From positions 248,001 through 312,000 of the forward strand of contig NZ_CP045889.1 of assembly GCF_020541225.1 (NCBI RefSeq): a stretch of 64,000 nt of DNA, in the 5' to 3' direction. This document shows positions 11,090 to 21,155 of this stretch, piece by piece; positions within the stretch are counted from its first letter, which is position 1, and each line of letters opens with the position of its first letter. The notes under the pieces are model-generated. The model was given only the letters and a program-made list of their open reading frames with translations, did not search any database and was not told the DNA's origin. The DNA is from Candidatus Steffania adelgidicola. GTDB lineage: Bacteria > Pseudomonadota > Gammaproteobacteria > Enterobacterales > Enterobacteriaceae. A program made the translations under genes and the position numbers.

Positions 11090-11662
11090 TTATCCTTGAC
11101 GAATTAATTTACCGCTAAGGGCATCGCGAATTTCAGAAAGATGGTACCGGCCTTCCACTGGCTCGTTCAATACTGGAAAAGAGGTGCCTAATTGCTTACA
11201 TACTGTATCGGCGGTACGTGCAGGAGGCTGTCCACTTAGATTAGCACTAGTGGATACCAGGGGGGTTCCGAATGCAAGACAAAGACGTCGAATTGGTTCA
11301 AACGCGCTGACACGTACTGCTATTGATGCATGTTCTCCCGTAAGTCGTCGAGGAGTGTCAGGATGAGCTGGTATAACCCAGGTAACTGGACCAGGCCAAC
11401 AGGAAAACATCCGTGCTCGTGTAGCATCATCTAAGACTTCATCATTAACATACTTTATTAACTGTTCGTAATGCGCGGCAACTAGAATCAACCCTTTTCT
11501 CCAAGATCGCCGTTTCAATTTTAATAGTGCCCGGATTGCGATTTCACTTTCAGGATTGCATCCCAGCCCAAATACAGCCTCGGTTGGGTAAGCAATCACT
11601 GCTTGATGACGGAGGGCTATGATTAAACTAGTTAGATCAGGCAAAGGAGATTTATTGACCAT
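11090..11662 (-). CDS. tsaC: Threonylcarbamoyl-AMP synthase (YrdC/Sua5 family)
   Basis: Makes threonylcarbamoyl-AMP for the universal t6A37 modification of tRNAs reading ANN codons. The product is 190 residues, the same length as E. coli TsaC. The YrdC-fold signatures IAYPTEAVFGLGC, GLILVAA, WPGPVTW and PLVSTSANLSGQPP are all present, and the C-terminus SEIRDALSGKLIRQG is conserved. The ATG at 11662 gives a family-length N-terminus. It sits between smg and aroE as in E. coli, but yrdD, normally between tsaC and smg, is missing. Confidence 0.95.
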   Translation of the reverse strand: MVNKSPLPDLTSLIIALRHQAVIAYPTEAVFGLGCNPESEIAIRALLKLKRRSWRKGLILVAAHYEQLIKYVNDEVLDDATRARMFSCWPGPVTWVIPAHPDTPRRLTGEHASIAVRVSAFEPIRRLCLAFGTPLVSTSANLSGQPPARTADTVCKQLGTSFPVLNEPVEGRYHLSEIRDALSGKLIRQG

Positions 11663-12100
11663 TATTATTTATTTCTTCCGAGATGTGGTGGTTTTGATTG
11701 CTTTGAAACATCTGACTTTCATCCCCCACTATGGGGGTGATGATTTAATATATATTTAGAATAGGCGTGAAAAATTTTGAAGAAACCCAACGTACGTTGC
11801 ATTAGTGTATCAAGATGGGACTTGAAGCGGTCTAAGTCTATGGTGTCAGTTATCATCTTGAGTGAAAGATAAACATATCTAAAATAGTTCGAGTAGTAGA
11901 TAAACATAACACAATGTTCCTAACATAATGGCAGCCTTAAGTAATATTATTGCATACTCATTGCCTTGAAAGTTAAAAAATGAATATAGGTGTATCCCGG
12001 AGAGAGACTGTGGTTTCCATAACGAATATAAATTCTATCTTGCTTTTTTCATCAAGCAGAAAAGAAACCTTTAAAATTATTGTAAATCATGTTGTTAGAA
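11663..12100. other. Gap between tsaC and smg (lost yrdD)
   Basis: About 440 bp. E. coli carries yrdD, a topoisomerase-like zinc-finger protein, here. I see no remaining CxxC pairs or other YrdD sequence on the minus strand. A short hairpin CCCCCA-CTA-TGGGGG occurs near 11723-11737. Confidence 0.5.
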
Positions 12101-12574
12101 TTAATGTAAATGCTGTTCATCTTCTTCAAAAACTAGATCTTCCATTTTCCGATAGGCATTTTCACAGCCGGGAATATTAAATAGAACCATAAGAATAACC
12201 CATTTTAGATCTTCGAGATCAAATTCTGCCGTGTCTAATGCCATTAAACGATCGATAACCATTTCACGAGTTTCAAGGTTTAATACTTGAATATGTTCAA
12301 GAAACAATAAGAAACCCCGACAGTCTGTATTTAAAACTTGACTCTCTGCATCAGCGTAGATACGCATAGCCAGTGGATCGGCATTAAGTGAAAACGTCTT
12401 CCCCTGCCCATCCTGTAAATCAGCCAGTTTTTCCAGCCAGTTTAACGCATTATGAATATCATCTCGCTGAAAACCCGCTCGGGTAAGATCATCAGTTAAT
12501 TTGTCCTGATCAACGCGTATTTCAACTTCGTTGTGGATATAAGTTTCAAACAAATATAGTAGTACGTCGAACAT
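12101..12574 (-). CDS. smg: Smg family protein (function uncertain)
   Basis: Conserved proteobacterial protein of unknown molecular role encoded beside tsaC and aroE. At 157 residues it equals the E. coli length and is strongly similar throughout: [16 protein letters not shown] at the start, [38 protein letters not shown], and [20 protein letters not shown] near the end. A strong ribosome-binding site, AAGGAGG, lies about 8 nt upstream of ATG 12574 on the minus strand. It heads the remaining smg-tsaC-aroE cluster. dprA, def and fmt, which border it in E. coli, were not recognised. Confidence 0.94.
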   Translation of the reverse strand: MFDVLLYLFETYIHNEVEIRVDQDKLTDDLTRAGFQRDDIHNALNWLEKLADLQDGQGKTFSLNADPLAMRIYADAESQVLNTDCRGFLLFLEHIQVLNLETREMVIDRLMALDTAEFDLEDLKWVILMVLFNIPGCENAYRKMEDLVFEEDEQHLH

Positions 12575-14731
12575 GGCCTGCCCTCCTTAATCGGAAATCG
12601 GACATAGCCGTCGGGTAGATCTGCGATCTATGCTCTAACTTCAGTTCAAGCAATATAACTCTATTACTTCAGAAGAGGTGGTTGGCCAATATGTTTAACG
12701 ACAACACCAACAGGTGTAACTTAATTTTCTAGTTAGCTCACATCTGAATAAGTGGCAATGCAGTTAGTATGCTGCGCTAGAAATAATCCCCACCCATCTA
12801 AGGCCAACCATTTTAGTTTAGCGCATAGCTATTTAATATATCTTCCCGACGGATAATGTGTCTCGTTTCCTTGAAGAAATCTCACGTTCCAGAATATGGT
12901 ATGGTTTCTTTTTAAATACTGTGGATTTGACTTAATATTTAATAGACGGCAATGTTGTTTTACTATCTTAATACAGATTAAGGCATATTTTTGCGATGAT
13001 GATGCGGCATCTTTGCTATATATGTCTAGCTGCAATCTATAGAGCACACTCTGATTTGTGAATATTATCGTCTAGATGAATATGGCCTGCTACATCAGAC
13101 TGCTATAAAAAAGCAATCATATTGGTATTTGTTAGCATACTCGTGTTTCCTGTGGCTCACAAAAGGGTCTATCCATACCTTCTCATTATACTATCACGAT
13201 CTAATGGATTGGTATGGGACATACCTGGTTAAAAGCAGGTCAGAAGTATGGTGTAATGAGCTATACTTTTTATTTTGTAGAGATCGGTAGCAATTTTCTA
13301 CTCGTGGGCTCTATACCGATGAAAAGAGAGTGACATTAGGTATCATTTTAATATGATGGGGATGTATTTTATATCTTTATGTATTTGATTGTATTTATTT
13401 TTTTGAAATTTTTGATAGTATGGTTTTAATGTTATTTATCATCATATGGAGAGATTCTTCATGTCGCAGCTACGTTAGCATGACTTGAAGTCTAACTAAG
13501 ATATGGAGGACTTAGATACGATTACTAGCACAGTGTCAAAAGGAAAGATATCATTTATAACATAAACAATTACAGGATGGTATATACGGTTAGTCATGAA
13601 TTTTTATCATGGATTAACTAAAGTTAACACGACATTGTTACTTCTTTAGATAAGCGCGTATTAAAATTATGAGTTAATCTTGCTGAGCGTGATGATCTTA
13701 GTATGGATGATATTGGAGAAGAACATTTAGAATTGTAATAAATCATTAAATGTTTAGTTTTTTAGTGTGTTGTTAGATATAATCAAGTTCAACATCAAAC
13801 AATTAATGTTCAATCTGATCATTATGGTGACTTTTCCGTTTCTGCTGAAAATTATTATGGGTTCTGGTTAATTTTACTAAACTGTTAACTTGCGTTTTAT
13901 GTCTTTTAATTTTAAAGAGGTAAGGAAAACAAGATCACGATATTAAAATAAAGCGCTTTTTTAAAGCTCAAAAGATATGAGCGCAGTATGCTGTATAAGA
14001 GAATTGCTCTATTAGAATTTTTGATATAAACTCAGCGAGTTGATAATGCATGGATGTATTAATGCAATACATTGCTTGACATAAAATAATAAAATAGAAT
14101 TTAAAGAATTAACATTAAGTTTGTTAGTAATGTGTTCAAATCTTTTAGTTGTCTCGTTACTATTTCGAATTTCCAATAAAGGTAAAGTACCATATTGTTA
14201 ATATGAGCAAAAAATCCGTCTGGAAGAATATTTTTTGAGTGATTAATGCGAGTCTGAATATTATTGGATGGGTTTGGGATATTATCATCAAATGATATTG
14301 ATAATAAGGTGATCTCTGAGGTTATGATATACAGTAAATCATATGGTCTTATGTATAAGACAAGAATAAATCAGATTAGGTGTCATACTCGAATATTTAC
14401 GACGAATCAACTGGCGTTTTTTGATGTTGCATTATTAATGAAGAGATAGCGATTATAGAAAATGTTAAGGATTTTAATTCACAACAAGATACTTCTGTAT
14501 AAGAAAATCATATAGTTTTGTATAAGGTTGTATTGAATGCGATAGTCTGAATAATAAGTAAGAATACTTAGCAGATAGAGAAAGTTAGTTTAGATTCACG
14601 TCTCCACGTTAAACATTTTCACACATCCATCTTTTAAAAGATGAGAAAGAATATAAAATAAGATTGTTGAATAGCACATGAAGATTCATCATCGAGAAAT
14701 CTGCATAACGATTAGAACTCTGGATGAGACA
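12575..14731. other. 2.2-kb degraded region upstream of smg and rsmI
   Basis: No intact gene. dprA, def and fmt would be expected on the minus strand beyond smg; none was recognised. On the plus strand two short coherent patches look like protein remnants: about 13650-13737 (SLDKRVLKL, stop, VNLAERDDLSMDDIGEEHLEL) and about 13783-13880 (NQVQHQTINVQSDHYGDFSV and onward). I could not assign either. The rest is stop-rich AT DNA. Confidence 0.5.
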
Positions 14732-15622
14732 ATGAAGCCATATCAACAAGAAAACATTTCTGCATCAACATTATATGTAGTACCAAGTCCCATTGGTAAT
14801 CTGGAAGATATCACCCTGCGAGCTCTGTCTGTCTTGCGTAATGTTGATCTTATTGCTGCTGAAGATACCCGTCATACTGGTTTTTTATTACAACATTTTG
14901 CAATAAAATCGAGGCTGTTTTCATTACGTGATTATAATGAACAGGAAAAATTAGGTGCTCTACTGAAGAGGTTAGGGTATGGAGAGAGTATAGCACTAGT
15001 TTCCGACGCTGGAACCCCGCTTATCAATGACCCAGGGTATCATCTAGTACGTCGTTGTCGCGAGGCTGGTATTGTGGTGGTGCCATTGCCAGGGGCCTGT
15101 GCTGCTATCACCGCGTTATCCGCTGCCGGTCTACCTTCAAATCGCTTTTGCTATGAAGGTTTTCTACCGGTAAAGCGTAAAGCTCGTCTTGATTGCCTTG
15201 AGTCTCTAGAAAAGGAGTCGCGTACGCTTATTTTTTACGAGTCTACTCACCGGTTACTGGTGACTCTAGAAGACATGATAACCATTTTTGGGCGACTTCG
15301 CCATATTGTACTGGCGAGAGAACTCACTAAAATTTGGGAGAGCATTTATGGCGCTCCTCTCGGAGAACTGCTTCCCTGGATTCAGAAGGACAAAATGCGA
15401 CGTCGTGGTGAAATAGTGCTAATAGTCGAAGGATATAGTATGCCAGCTGATTTCATGTCACCGAAGGCGTTGCATACATTGTCTCTCTTGTTGTTCGAAT
15501 TTCCAATTAAAAAAGCCGCAGCGCTTACGGCGAAGATCCATGGCATCAAAAAGAATGCGCTGTATCGTTATGCCCTTGAGCATCAAAGAAAGCACAACCT
15601 AGTGTCTAAATTTACTCTTTAG
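14732..15622 (+). CDS. rsmI: 16S rRNA 2'-O-ribose C1402 methyltransferase
   Basis: SAM-dependent methylase that adds the 2'-O-methyl group to C1402 in the ribosomal P-site. I chose ATG 14732 ([12 protein letters not shown]) because it matches the family N-terminus and has GGA 7 nt upstream; an in-frame ATG at 14678 would add 18 unrelated residues. The product is 296 residues (286 in E. coli). Tetrapyrrole-methylase-type motifs are clear: [66 protein letters not shown] and FYESTHRL. The C-terminus ([19 protein letters not shown]) is conserved. The rnpB promoter begins 15 bp after the stop codon. Confidence 0.95.
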   Translation: MKPYQQENISASTLYVVPSPIGNLEDITLRALSVLRNVDLIAAEDTRHTGFLLQHFAIKSRLFSLRDYNEQEKLGALLKRLGYGESIALVSDAGTPLINDPGYHLVRRCREAGIVVVPLPGACAAITALSAAGLPSNRFCYEGFLPVKRKARLDCLESLEKESRTLIFYESTHRLLVTLEDMITIFGRLRHIVLARELTKIWESIYGAPLGELLPWIQKDKMRRRGEIVLIVEGYSMPADFMSPKALHTLSLLLFEFPIKKAAALTAKIHGIKKNALYRYALEHQRKHNLVSKFTL

Positions 15623-15636
15623 TTCACATGTGTGAG

Positions 15637-15665
15637 GTGACAAGTGCTAAAAAAATATTTATACT
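15637..15665 (+). promoter_or_regulatory. Sigma-70 promoter of rnpB
   Basis: GTGACA (15637-15642), 17-bp spacer, TATACT (15660-15665), and the predicted M1 RNA 5' end at 15673, seven nt after the -10 box. The spacing and both hexamers are near consensus. The promoter fits in the 50 bp between the rsmI stop and rnpB. Confidence 0.8.
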
Positions 15666-15672
15666 TTAGATT

Positions 15673-16055
15673 GGAGTTGACCAGACAGTCGCTGCTTCGC
15701 CGTCGTCCCTTCATCGGGGAAACAGACGAAGGGGAGGAAAGTCCGGACTCTATAGGGCAGGGTGCCAGGTAACGCCTGGGGGGTGAAAACCTACGACTAG
15801 TGCAACAGAGAGAAAACCGCCGATGGCCGCCTGCGCAGGCGGGATCAGGTAAGGGTGAAAGGGTGTGGTAAGAGCACACCGCGCGGCTGGTAACAGTTCG
15901 CGGCAGGGTAAACTCCACCTGGAGCAAGGCCAAATAGGAGTTCAAATAGTACGGCCCGTACTGAACTCGGGTAGGCTGCTTGAGCCGGCGCGTGAGCGCC
16001 GGCCTAGATGAATGACTGTCTAAGACAGAACCCGGCTTAACGGTCAACTCCACTT
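15673..16055 (+). ncRNA. rnpB: RNase P RNA (M1 RNA, type A)
   Basis: Catalytic RNA that removes 5' leaders from tRNA precursors. It is about 383 nt (377 in E. coli) and aligns along its whole length. The P4 strands GAGGAAAGTCCGG (about 15735) and ACAGAACCCGGCTTA (about 16025) are intact, as are GGGCAGGGTGCCAGGTAACGC, CAACAGAGAG, GGTAAACTCCACC, CAAATAGG and TAGATGAATGACTGTC. Helix P1 pairs GGAGTTGACC at the 5' end (15673-15682) with GGTCAACTCC (16042-16051). A minus-strand open frame of 144 codons across it is a chance by-product of the structured RNA and not a gene. Confidence 0.97.
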
Positions 16056-16068
16056 TTGAGTGGAGTTG
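16045..16068 (+). terminator. Hairpin overlapping the 3' end of rnpB
   Basis: CAACTCCAC (16045-16053), loop TTTTGA, GTGGAGTTG (16060-16068): a 9-bp perfect stem. Its left arm is the 3' strand of RNase P helix P1, so the two structures exclude each other. The downstream sequence (GAGGTTGAATCTTATCTTGTTTT) is only loosely T-rich, so intrinsic termination would be weak. Confidence 0.55.
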
Positions 16069-17428
16069 GAGGTTGAATCTTATCTTGTTTTATTGGAACT
16101 TAGAAGTGGTGTTGCGCTATGCTAAATAGCTTGGATTTTCCATATATATGAAATATATATGTCAGAATAGTGTATTCTTGCCTGATTTTAATCAGAAGAC
16201 TTTCTGATTAAAACCTCTCCAGATATATCGAGAAAATATTTCCAGCATCCCTTATTTAAAATCAGGCATTGATTTAAAGATAGGGGTATCGATTCTATCG
16301 CCACGTAGTAATCTGAACAAAGCTTGTAGCTTATTTTTTCCAGATTATTCTATAGATAGTCTGTCAATGTTATTGATAGCATCTGATTTATCTGATGATA
16401 AATCCTTTCTAGACATTATCTAATTAGCATTGTGCGTTTAGTATAGGCTTGATTTTACAAGGTGGCGTCGTGAATTTTATTTAGTGTTTTTTTAAAATCA
16501 TGCATGATAGTATGAAAGGGAGATAGCTAGTAGTTTTTTAAACGCTATATTGTGTGTTTTTTTAGTTTTTACTTTATTGCTTTAAAAGTAATCATCAATA
16601 CTTTATTATCCTGATGCTTCATAGACATTGATCTTACCTTGATTGAGATACAGGATGATTAAGATATGAACCTCAGATTGGATTGAAACAACAAATGGGG
16701 AAAGTCATTTCCCGAAAAGAAATTGGAATTTATTCAGTTAGTATTAGGTAGTGAAAGAGTATTAAAAGTAACGTTAACTTGACAGTCTATAACAGTTAGT
16801 TACCATTGTTCTATTAAATCTAATAAACTGCGATTTGATGATCTCTTGAGGTTACATTTCTCATCGCTACGTCATTAAAAATGTAAAAATATATCACCTA
16901 TATTTGTATTATAAAACAGGTCAATAGGAAATTGATATGACATTGTTGTTAAAACAAACGGATCTGAGTAAAAGCAGTGTTGGTTATAGGTGGGATGGTA
17001 GCTGGAATACTATGTTAATTTTTTTCAAAAAACACTGAATAATTTTTAGATAATAAAAGTGGATTTATAGTCGTCAGCTGCTTTTCAGAAGAAAAGATAG
17101 TTTTTGTCATTTAAGACAAAAAGATTATTATATATTTTATGCTTTGAATTTCATAAGTAGATAAAGGGTAAACTCTCTTTTAGAGAAAAAGGTACATATA
17201 TATTATAAAATCTTTTGTCCTATATATATAGCATAATTTTCAGAAAAAGCAATAAGTGGTCTACTTGAAAATCTTTTGAAGTAACTTCATACATCTTTAT
17301 AAGAGTATTAATGAAAAACGAGAAATAGTCTTCTATAATATTCTTATCCAATATTTGTTCTCTCTAAAGTTCAGAGCGTCTTACCTATTTTGCTCGCATC
17401 AACCCAGCAGGAAACAAGGAATGTCATT
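16069..17428. other. 1.36-kb gene-free region between rnpB and hinT
   Basis: No intact gene and no relic that I could name. The DNA is AT-rich with stops in all frames. Short inverted repeats such as ATATATATGAAATATATAT near 16140 look like AT noise. The hinT promoter probably lies near the right end, not resolved. Confidence 0.5.
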
Positions 17429-17785
17429 ATGAATGCAGAAACGATTTTCAGCAAAATCATACGCCGAGAAATTCCCGCTGTCATACTCTATCAAGATAAT
17501 TTAATTACTGCTTTTCGCGATATCAACCCTAAGGCGCCCGTTCATATATTAATCGTGCCAAATCTGCTTATTCCTACGGTGAATGATGTCACAGTCGAGG
17601 ATGAAGTGGTGTTAGGACGATTTTTCACCGCTGCAGCAAAGATTGCGCGACAAGAGGGGATCGATCTTACCGGGTACCGCCTAATCGTCAATTGCAACCA
17701 TGATGCCGGTCAGGAAGTAAATTATTTACATATGCATTTATTAGGCGGAAAATTCTTGTCTGGCTTTGCCAATAAAAAGTTCTAA
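17429..17785 (+). CDS. hinT: Histidine triad nucleotide-binding protein with altered triad
   Basis: HIT-family purine nucleoside phosphoramidase. The start [17 protein letters not shown] at 17429 fits the family; the frame upstream adds unrelated residues. The product is 118 residues (119 in E. coli). The fold is well kept: [34 protein letters not shown] and [15 protein letters not shown]. The triad normally reads His-x-His-x-His; here it is Tyr99-Leu-His101-Met-His103, so the first histidine is lost (TAT at 17723-17725) while the nucleophilic middle histidine stays. Activity may be reduced. Downstream are a probable ycfL relic and lpoB, the E. coli order. Confidence 0.93.
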   Translation: MNAETIFSKIIRREIPAVILYQDNLITAFRDINPKAPVHILIVPNLLIPTVNDVTVEDEVVLGRFFTAAAKIARQEGIDLTGYRLIVNCNHDAGQEVNYLHMHLLGGKFLSGFANKKF

Positions 17786-17859
17786 GCTTGCTTAGAATCG
17801 ACATTACAGTCGAGTTCACAATCACGCATGGCCGATTTAGGTGATACTTGCGCACTTAC

Positions 17860-18000
17860 AGTGCTTCAAGTCATGCTCATCCTGAGACAGTTACTGTGTG
17901 TTATTTTTGCAACCAGAATAATTCATCGTGAGATGTTTCTTAAAACGCGTATATTGTTTAGATCGCTAAACCAGAAAACGAAGCTTAATATGATGGGTAG
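17860..18000 (+). pseudogene. ycfL: Probable relic of lipoprotein gene ycfL
   Basis: Between hinT and lpoB E. coli carries ycfL. Near 17878 the plus strand reads HPETVTVCYFCNQNN, resembling the YcfL segment QEPVTVHYRFYWYD, followed by stops and loss of frame. Position and the short match together suggest a relic; the similarity alone would not be enough. Confidence 0.35.
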
Positions 18001-18068
18001 TACCCGAGAGAGGTAATATATCCATATCTATTTATTTTAGATAAATGAGAACGTTGAGTCTAGAAACG

Positions 18069-18632
18069 ATGAAAAAAAAGATTTTAAGTATCTTTGCATC
18101 GCTGATGCTAATTAGTTGTACCTCCCAATATCCAGAGTTATTCCCGGGAAAAATAAAGTTCAAGCCTACGCCGTTACCGGCTATCAGCGTACCATTGCTA
18201 ATGCCACCAAAGCTTAAAACTATTAACTGGAAGATTAGTTTGTCTCCTATGGTACAAAAAATGCTGAGGGTAGACGGAATCAATGATGGTAGTATTTTGC
18301 TGGTCAATACCATGAAAAACGCTACCAATGGTAGCGTTCAGATCAATAAAGCCACTGCGGAGCTTACCGAGTTAATTATAAAGGCTGGTAATAAATTCCG
18401 CGTCATCAATGCCATTAAACTTAATGCGGCAAGGCAGCGGCTAGGGCTTTTTATAGAGGATAGTCTAGAGTCTCGTAGTAAGGCGGTAGGATTAGCGCGC
18501 TATCTGAACGCCCAGTATATGCTCTATAGTACCGCTTCCGGTAATATAAAGACGCCTACACTCGATTTGCAACTAATGTTGGTGAAGACTGGCGAGATTG
18601 TTTGGTCAGGTCATGGCGTGGCTCATGACTGA
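18069..18632 (+). CDS. lpoB: Penicillin-binding protein activator LpoB
   Basis: Outer-membrane lipoprotein that reaches through the periplasm to activate the peptidoglycan synthase PBP1b. The ATG at 18069 starts a lipoprotein signal: positive MKKK, hydrophobic ILSIFASLML, and a lipobox ending ISC with Cys17 as the lipidated residue. After a short proline-containing linker (shorter than in E. coli; 187 residues against 213) the globular domain is conserved: SPMVQKMLRVDGINDGSILL, NATNGS, RSKAVGLARYLNAQYMLYS, SGNIKTPTLDLQLMLVKTGEIVWSG. The shorter linker may reflect a thinner periplasm or sacculus (inference). Confidence 0.9.
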   Translation: MKKKILSIFASLMLISCTSQYPELFPGKIKFKPTPLPAISVPLLMPPKLKTINWKISLSPMVQKMLRVDGINDGSILLVNTMKNATNGSVQINKATAELTELIIKAGNKFRVINAIKLNAARQRLGLFIEDSLESRSKAVGLARYLNAQYMLYSTASGNIKTPTLDLQLMLVKTGEIVWSGHGVAHD

Positions 18633-20258
18633 GGTAATATAAAATTCATGAGGAGTAAAGTAGATATGAAATTTATTAGGATAGAGAAAAAGATTTTTTA
18701 CTCATGATTAATAGAAATTAGAAAAAGTTTAGTATAGATAAAGGTTACAAACAAAGTCACTTAATTTTCATTAAGGTTTTCAGACTCATATAAAATTATT
18801 AATTTTCCCATTGATACTTTACTATATATGTAACTGAAGAATATACAAGAAACATTTTGTTCCTTATTGCACTTTTAAAATTGGAATTTTCTAGTATAAC
18901 ATTGCTATGTTATAGGGGTGATTGGATTTTAATCCAATATTATCAGTTATTTCTGTTAATATTCAAACATGATGAAAAATAGAACACATATGTTTTAGAT
19001 GTGTCAATTATGATAAATATCAATTATGTATAAAACGTCATGAATTTTGAATTAAAATATTGTGAAGTTTTTTAGATATCACCGTGATTTCATAGTCGAT
19101 TTAGGTAAATGTTGTTACTAACAAATAGTTTTTTATTTTTCACTTTCAGGATGTTTGATGGATTATCCAGCACCCCTTGCTAGGGATAAAATAACTTTGT
19201 TTAAAATAAAACAGTGCATTTTGTGCTTTATTTTTCATAGAGATAATACGCAATCTTTTATTATTTTAGATAAATATTTTTTTCATATCGTATAATTATA
19301 TCATTTTAACCGTTTAATAAAATTAAGACAATATAATCATGAAATAAATAAATAGTATTTTTATGCTTTCTTGAATATGTTATATTTTTAACTTATTTCT
19401 TTTTATTCAACATGGATATAATGGTACATGTGAGAATTTGATTAAAATCAACTATATGTTCCATAATTAAATTATGGCGATTCTATCGAAATAGAGATAA
19501 TGTATCGTGCTTAGGCACAATTTCATTGTATTCTTGATAAGATCATTATTGATGCTAAGTTTTAGCTATCCTCAAGTATGTTCATCAGATATAAAATATT
19601 AGTTTCTAGTAAACATAGAACCATACACAGCTTATCTAAGAATTATTTAAAAACCATGAAAGTATGGTACCTAACCATAGGTTAGTTAACGTGTATATAG
19701 ACACTAGGCTAATTTTAGAGTTAGTATATATATTAGAGTATTCACCTCTATTTTATGAGATGAAATTTAATTAACAGAAATTAACACAAGAAAAAAAATA
19801 TTCCTATTCGATAGGAAGATTGTATTTTTAATAGATATAAAACTATGTAAATTTGTTTAGTTAATGATAAAATACTTGTTGATATAAAAATGGCTAGAAA
19901 ATTTTGTCTTTAGGAAAATCTCGTAGTAACCATTATTTCTGAGCAATGCTAGAGGGTGATAGATTAGCTAATTATTTTGTTATAAATTCTATTTTTTAAA
20001 TAGAAATTTCTAAGAGAATAAATTTAGATGTTTGTGCATGTATATAAGGATACATTACTTTGTGTTTTTTAAAACATTACTTTGTTATACGAGAAAATTA
20101 TTATGTTCGAGATGACTCTAGACTTCTTATGAAATAATCTGTAGGAAAAAACAAGAAATATATCGTTCTTCAATAAGAATAAAGAATTTTATTACACTAT
20201 ACGTTTGATAATTGTCTAATAATTAGACCAGCAGTATGATATTTTGTATATTTTAAAA
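18633..20258. other. 1.6-kb gene-free region between lpoB and ribB leader
   Basis: thiK and nagZ follow lpoB in E. coli; neither is recognisable. The sequence is very AT-rich with stops in every frame. I see nothing I can name. Confidence 0.5.
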
Positions 20259-20392
20259 TCGGGGTGTAATACCATCTCCCCCAGGAAAATCTGACTTAAG
20301 TATTTTATAGGCAGCTGATGAGCTAGCTGATATTACTAGATCTAGAGTTAATGCGGCGCTGAGGGTAATGGTTCTTATAGGAGAGTATAATG
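20259..20392 (+). promoter_or_regulatory. Degenerate FMN riboswitch (RFN element) of ribB
   Basis: The segment sits in the ribB leader, where E. coli has an FMN riboswitch. From GATC at 20339 to GAGAG at 20381-20385, bases line up with the 3' half of the E. coli element (GATC, TAAT, CGG..GC, GGT.A..GT, ATAGGAGAG). An upstream GGGGTGTAAT...CCCC segment (20261-20282) resembles the first arm. Several otherwise invariant RFN positions appear changed and the central arms are hard to pair. It may be a decayed, non-sensing remnant or a strongly diverged aptamer. Confidence 0.5.
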
Positions 20393-20399
20393 TTGTTTC

Positions 20400-20433
20400 A
20401 ACAGGCTAAGGGGTCGCTATTGTTCGGCCTGTT
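20400..20433 (+). promoter_or_regulatory. Hairpin in the ribB leader
   Basis: AACAGGC (20400-20406) pairs with GCCTGTT (20427-20433) over a 20-nt loop, just downstream of the riboswitch-like segment. It stands where an expression-platform stem would be, but no poly-T run follows (CTTGCC), so a terminator role is not supported. Confidence 0.35.
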
Positions 20434-20501
20434 CTTGCCTACTCTTAAGTTTACCTTGATTCTGGTAATACTACCATATTAATCATGAGGTTGCACTCAC
20501 C

Positions 20502-21155
20502 ATGAATCAGACACTGCTTTCCGAATTTGGTTCTCCAGCTCAACGTGTGCAATATGCACTAGAGGCGTTGAGAAATGGTCAGGGGGTATTAGTACTTGAC
20601 AATGAGCAGCGTGAAAATGAAGGTGACATGATCTTTGCTGCAGAAAATATGACCATTGCGCAGATGGCCCTAGCTATCCGTCACGGTAGTGGTATTGTTT
20701 GTCTTTCTTTAACTGAAAAACGGCGAGAGCAACTGGGGTTACCGATGATGGTAAAACATAATAACAGTCATTATCAAACACCATTTACTGTTACTATCGA
20801 AGCTGCTCAAGGGGTTAGTACTGGGGTATCTGCCGCGGATCGTTTAACAACGATCCGGGCTACTATTAAAGATAATGCTAAACCGACTGATCTTAATCGT
20901 CCCGGGCATGTTTTCCCGCTCTGTGCACAAGATGGGGGTGTGTTGGTACGCGGAGGACATACTGAAGCGGCTGTGGATTTGACCACTCTTGCTGGTTTGA
21001 CACCGATGGGTGTACTGTGCGAAGTGACTAATGATGATGGAACGATGGCGCATGCGCCAGAAATTGTGGTCTTTTCCCGGAAATATAATATGCCCGTATT
21101 AACTATTGAAGATTTGATGGCTTATCGTAGCGCGCTAGCTAGCGAAGTAAGTTAA
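20502..21155 (+). CDS. ribB: 3,4-dihydroxy-2-butanone-4-phosphate synthase
   Basis: Converts ribulose 5-phosphate to 3,4-dihydroxy-2-butanone 4-phosphate plus formate, the four-carbon unit for riboflavin. The 217 residues equal the E. coli length. Key elements are present: [17 protein letters not shown] (metal and substrate loop), [63 protein letters not shown] and [11 protein letters not shown]. The start [10 protein letters not shown] is preceded by the ribosome-binding site TGAGGT. Riboflavin supply is a common nutritional role of insect symbionts, but only this one pathway step is in the window. Confidence 0.97.
   Translation: MNQTLLSEFGSPAQRVQYALEALRNGQGVLVLDNEQRENEGDMIFAAENMTIAQMALAIRHGSGIVCLSLTEKRREQLGLPMMVKHNNSHYQTPFTVTIEAAQGVSTGVSAADRLTTIRATIKDNAKPTDLNRPGHVFPLCAQDGGVLVRGGHTEAAVDLTTLAGLTPMGVLCEVTNDDGTMAHAPEIVVFSRKYNMPVLTIEDLMAYRSALASEVS

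Noticed and set aside
15619..16053. 144-codon open frame on the minus strand
   Set aside because: It lies entirely antisense to the structured RNase P RNA, which aligns over its full length; the frame is a by-product of RNA base composition.
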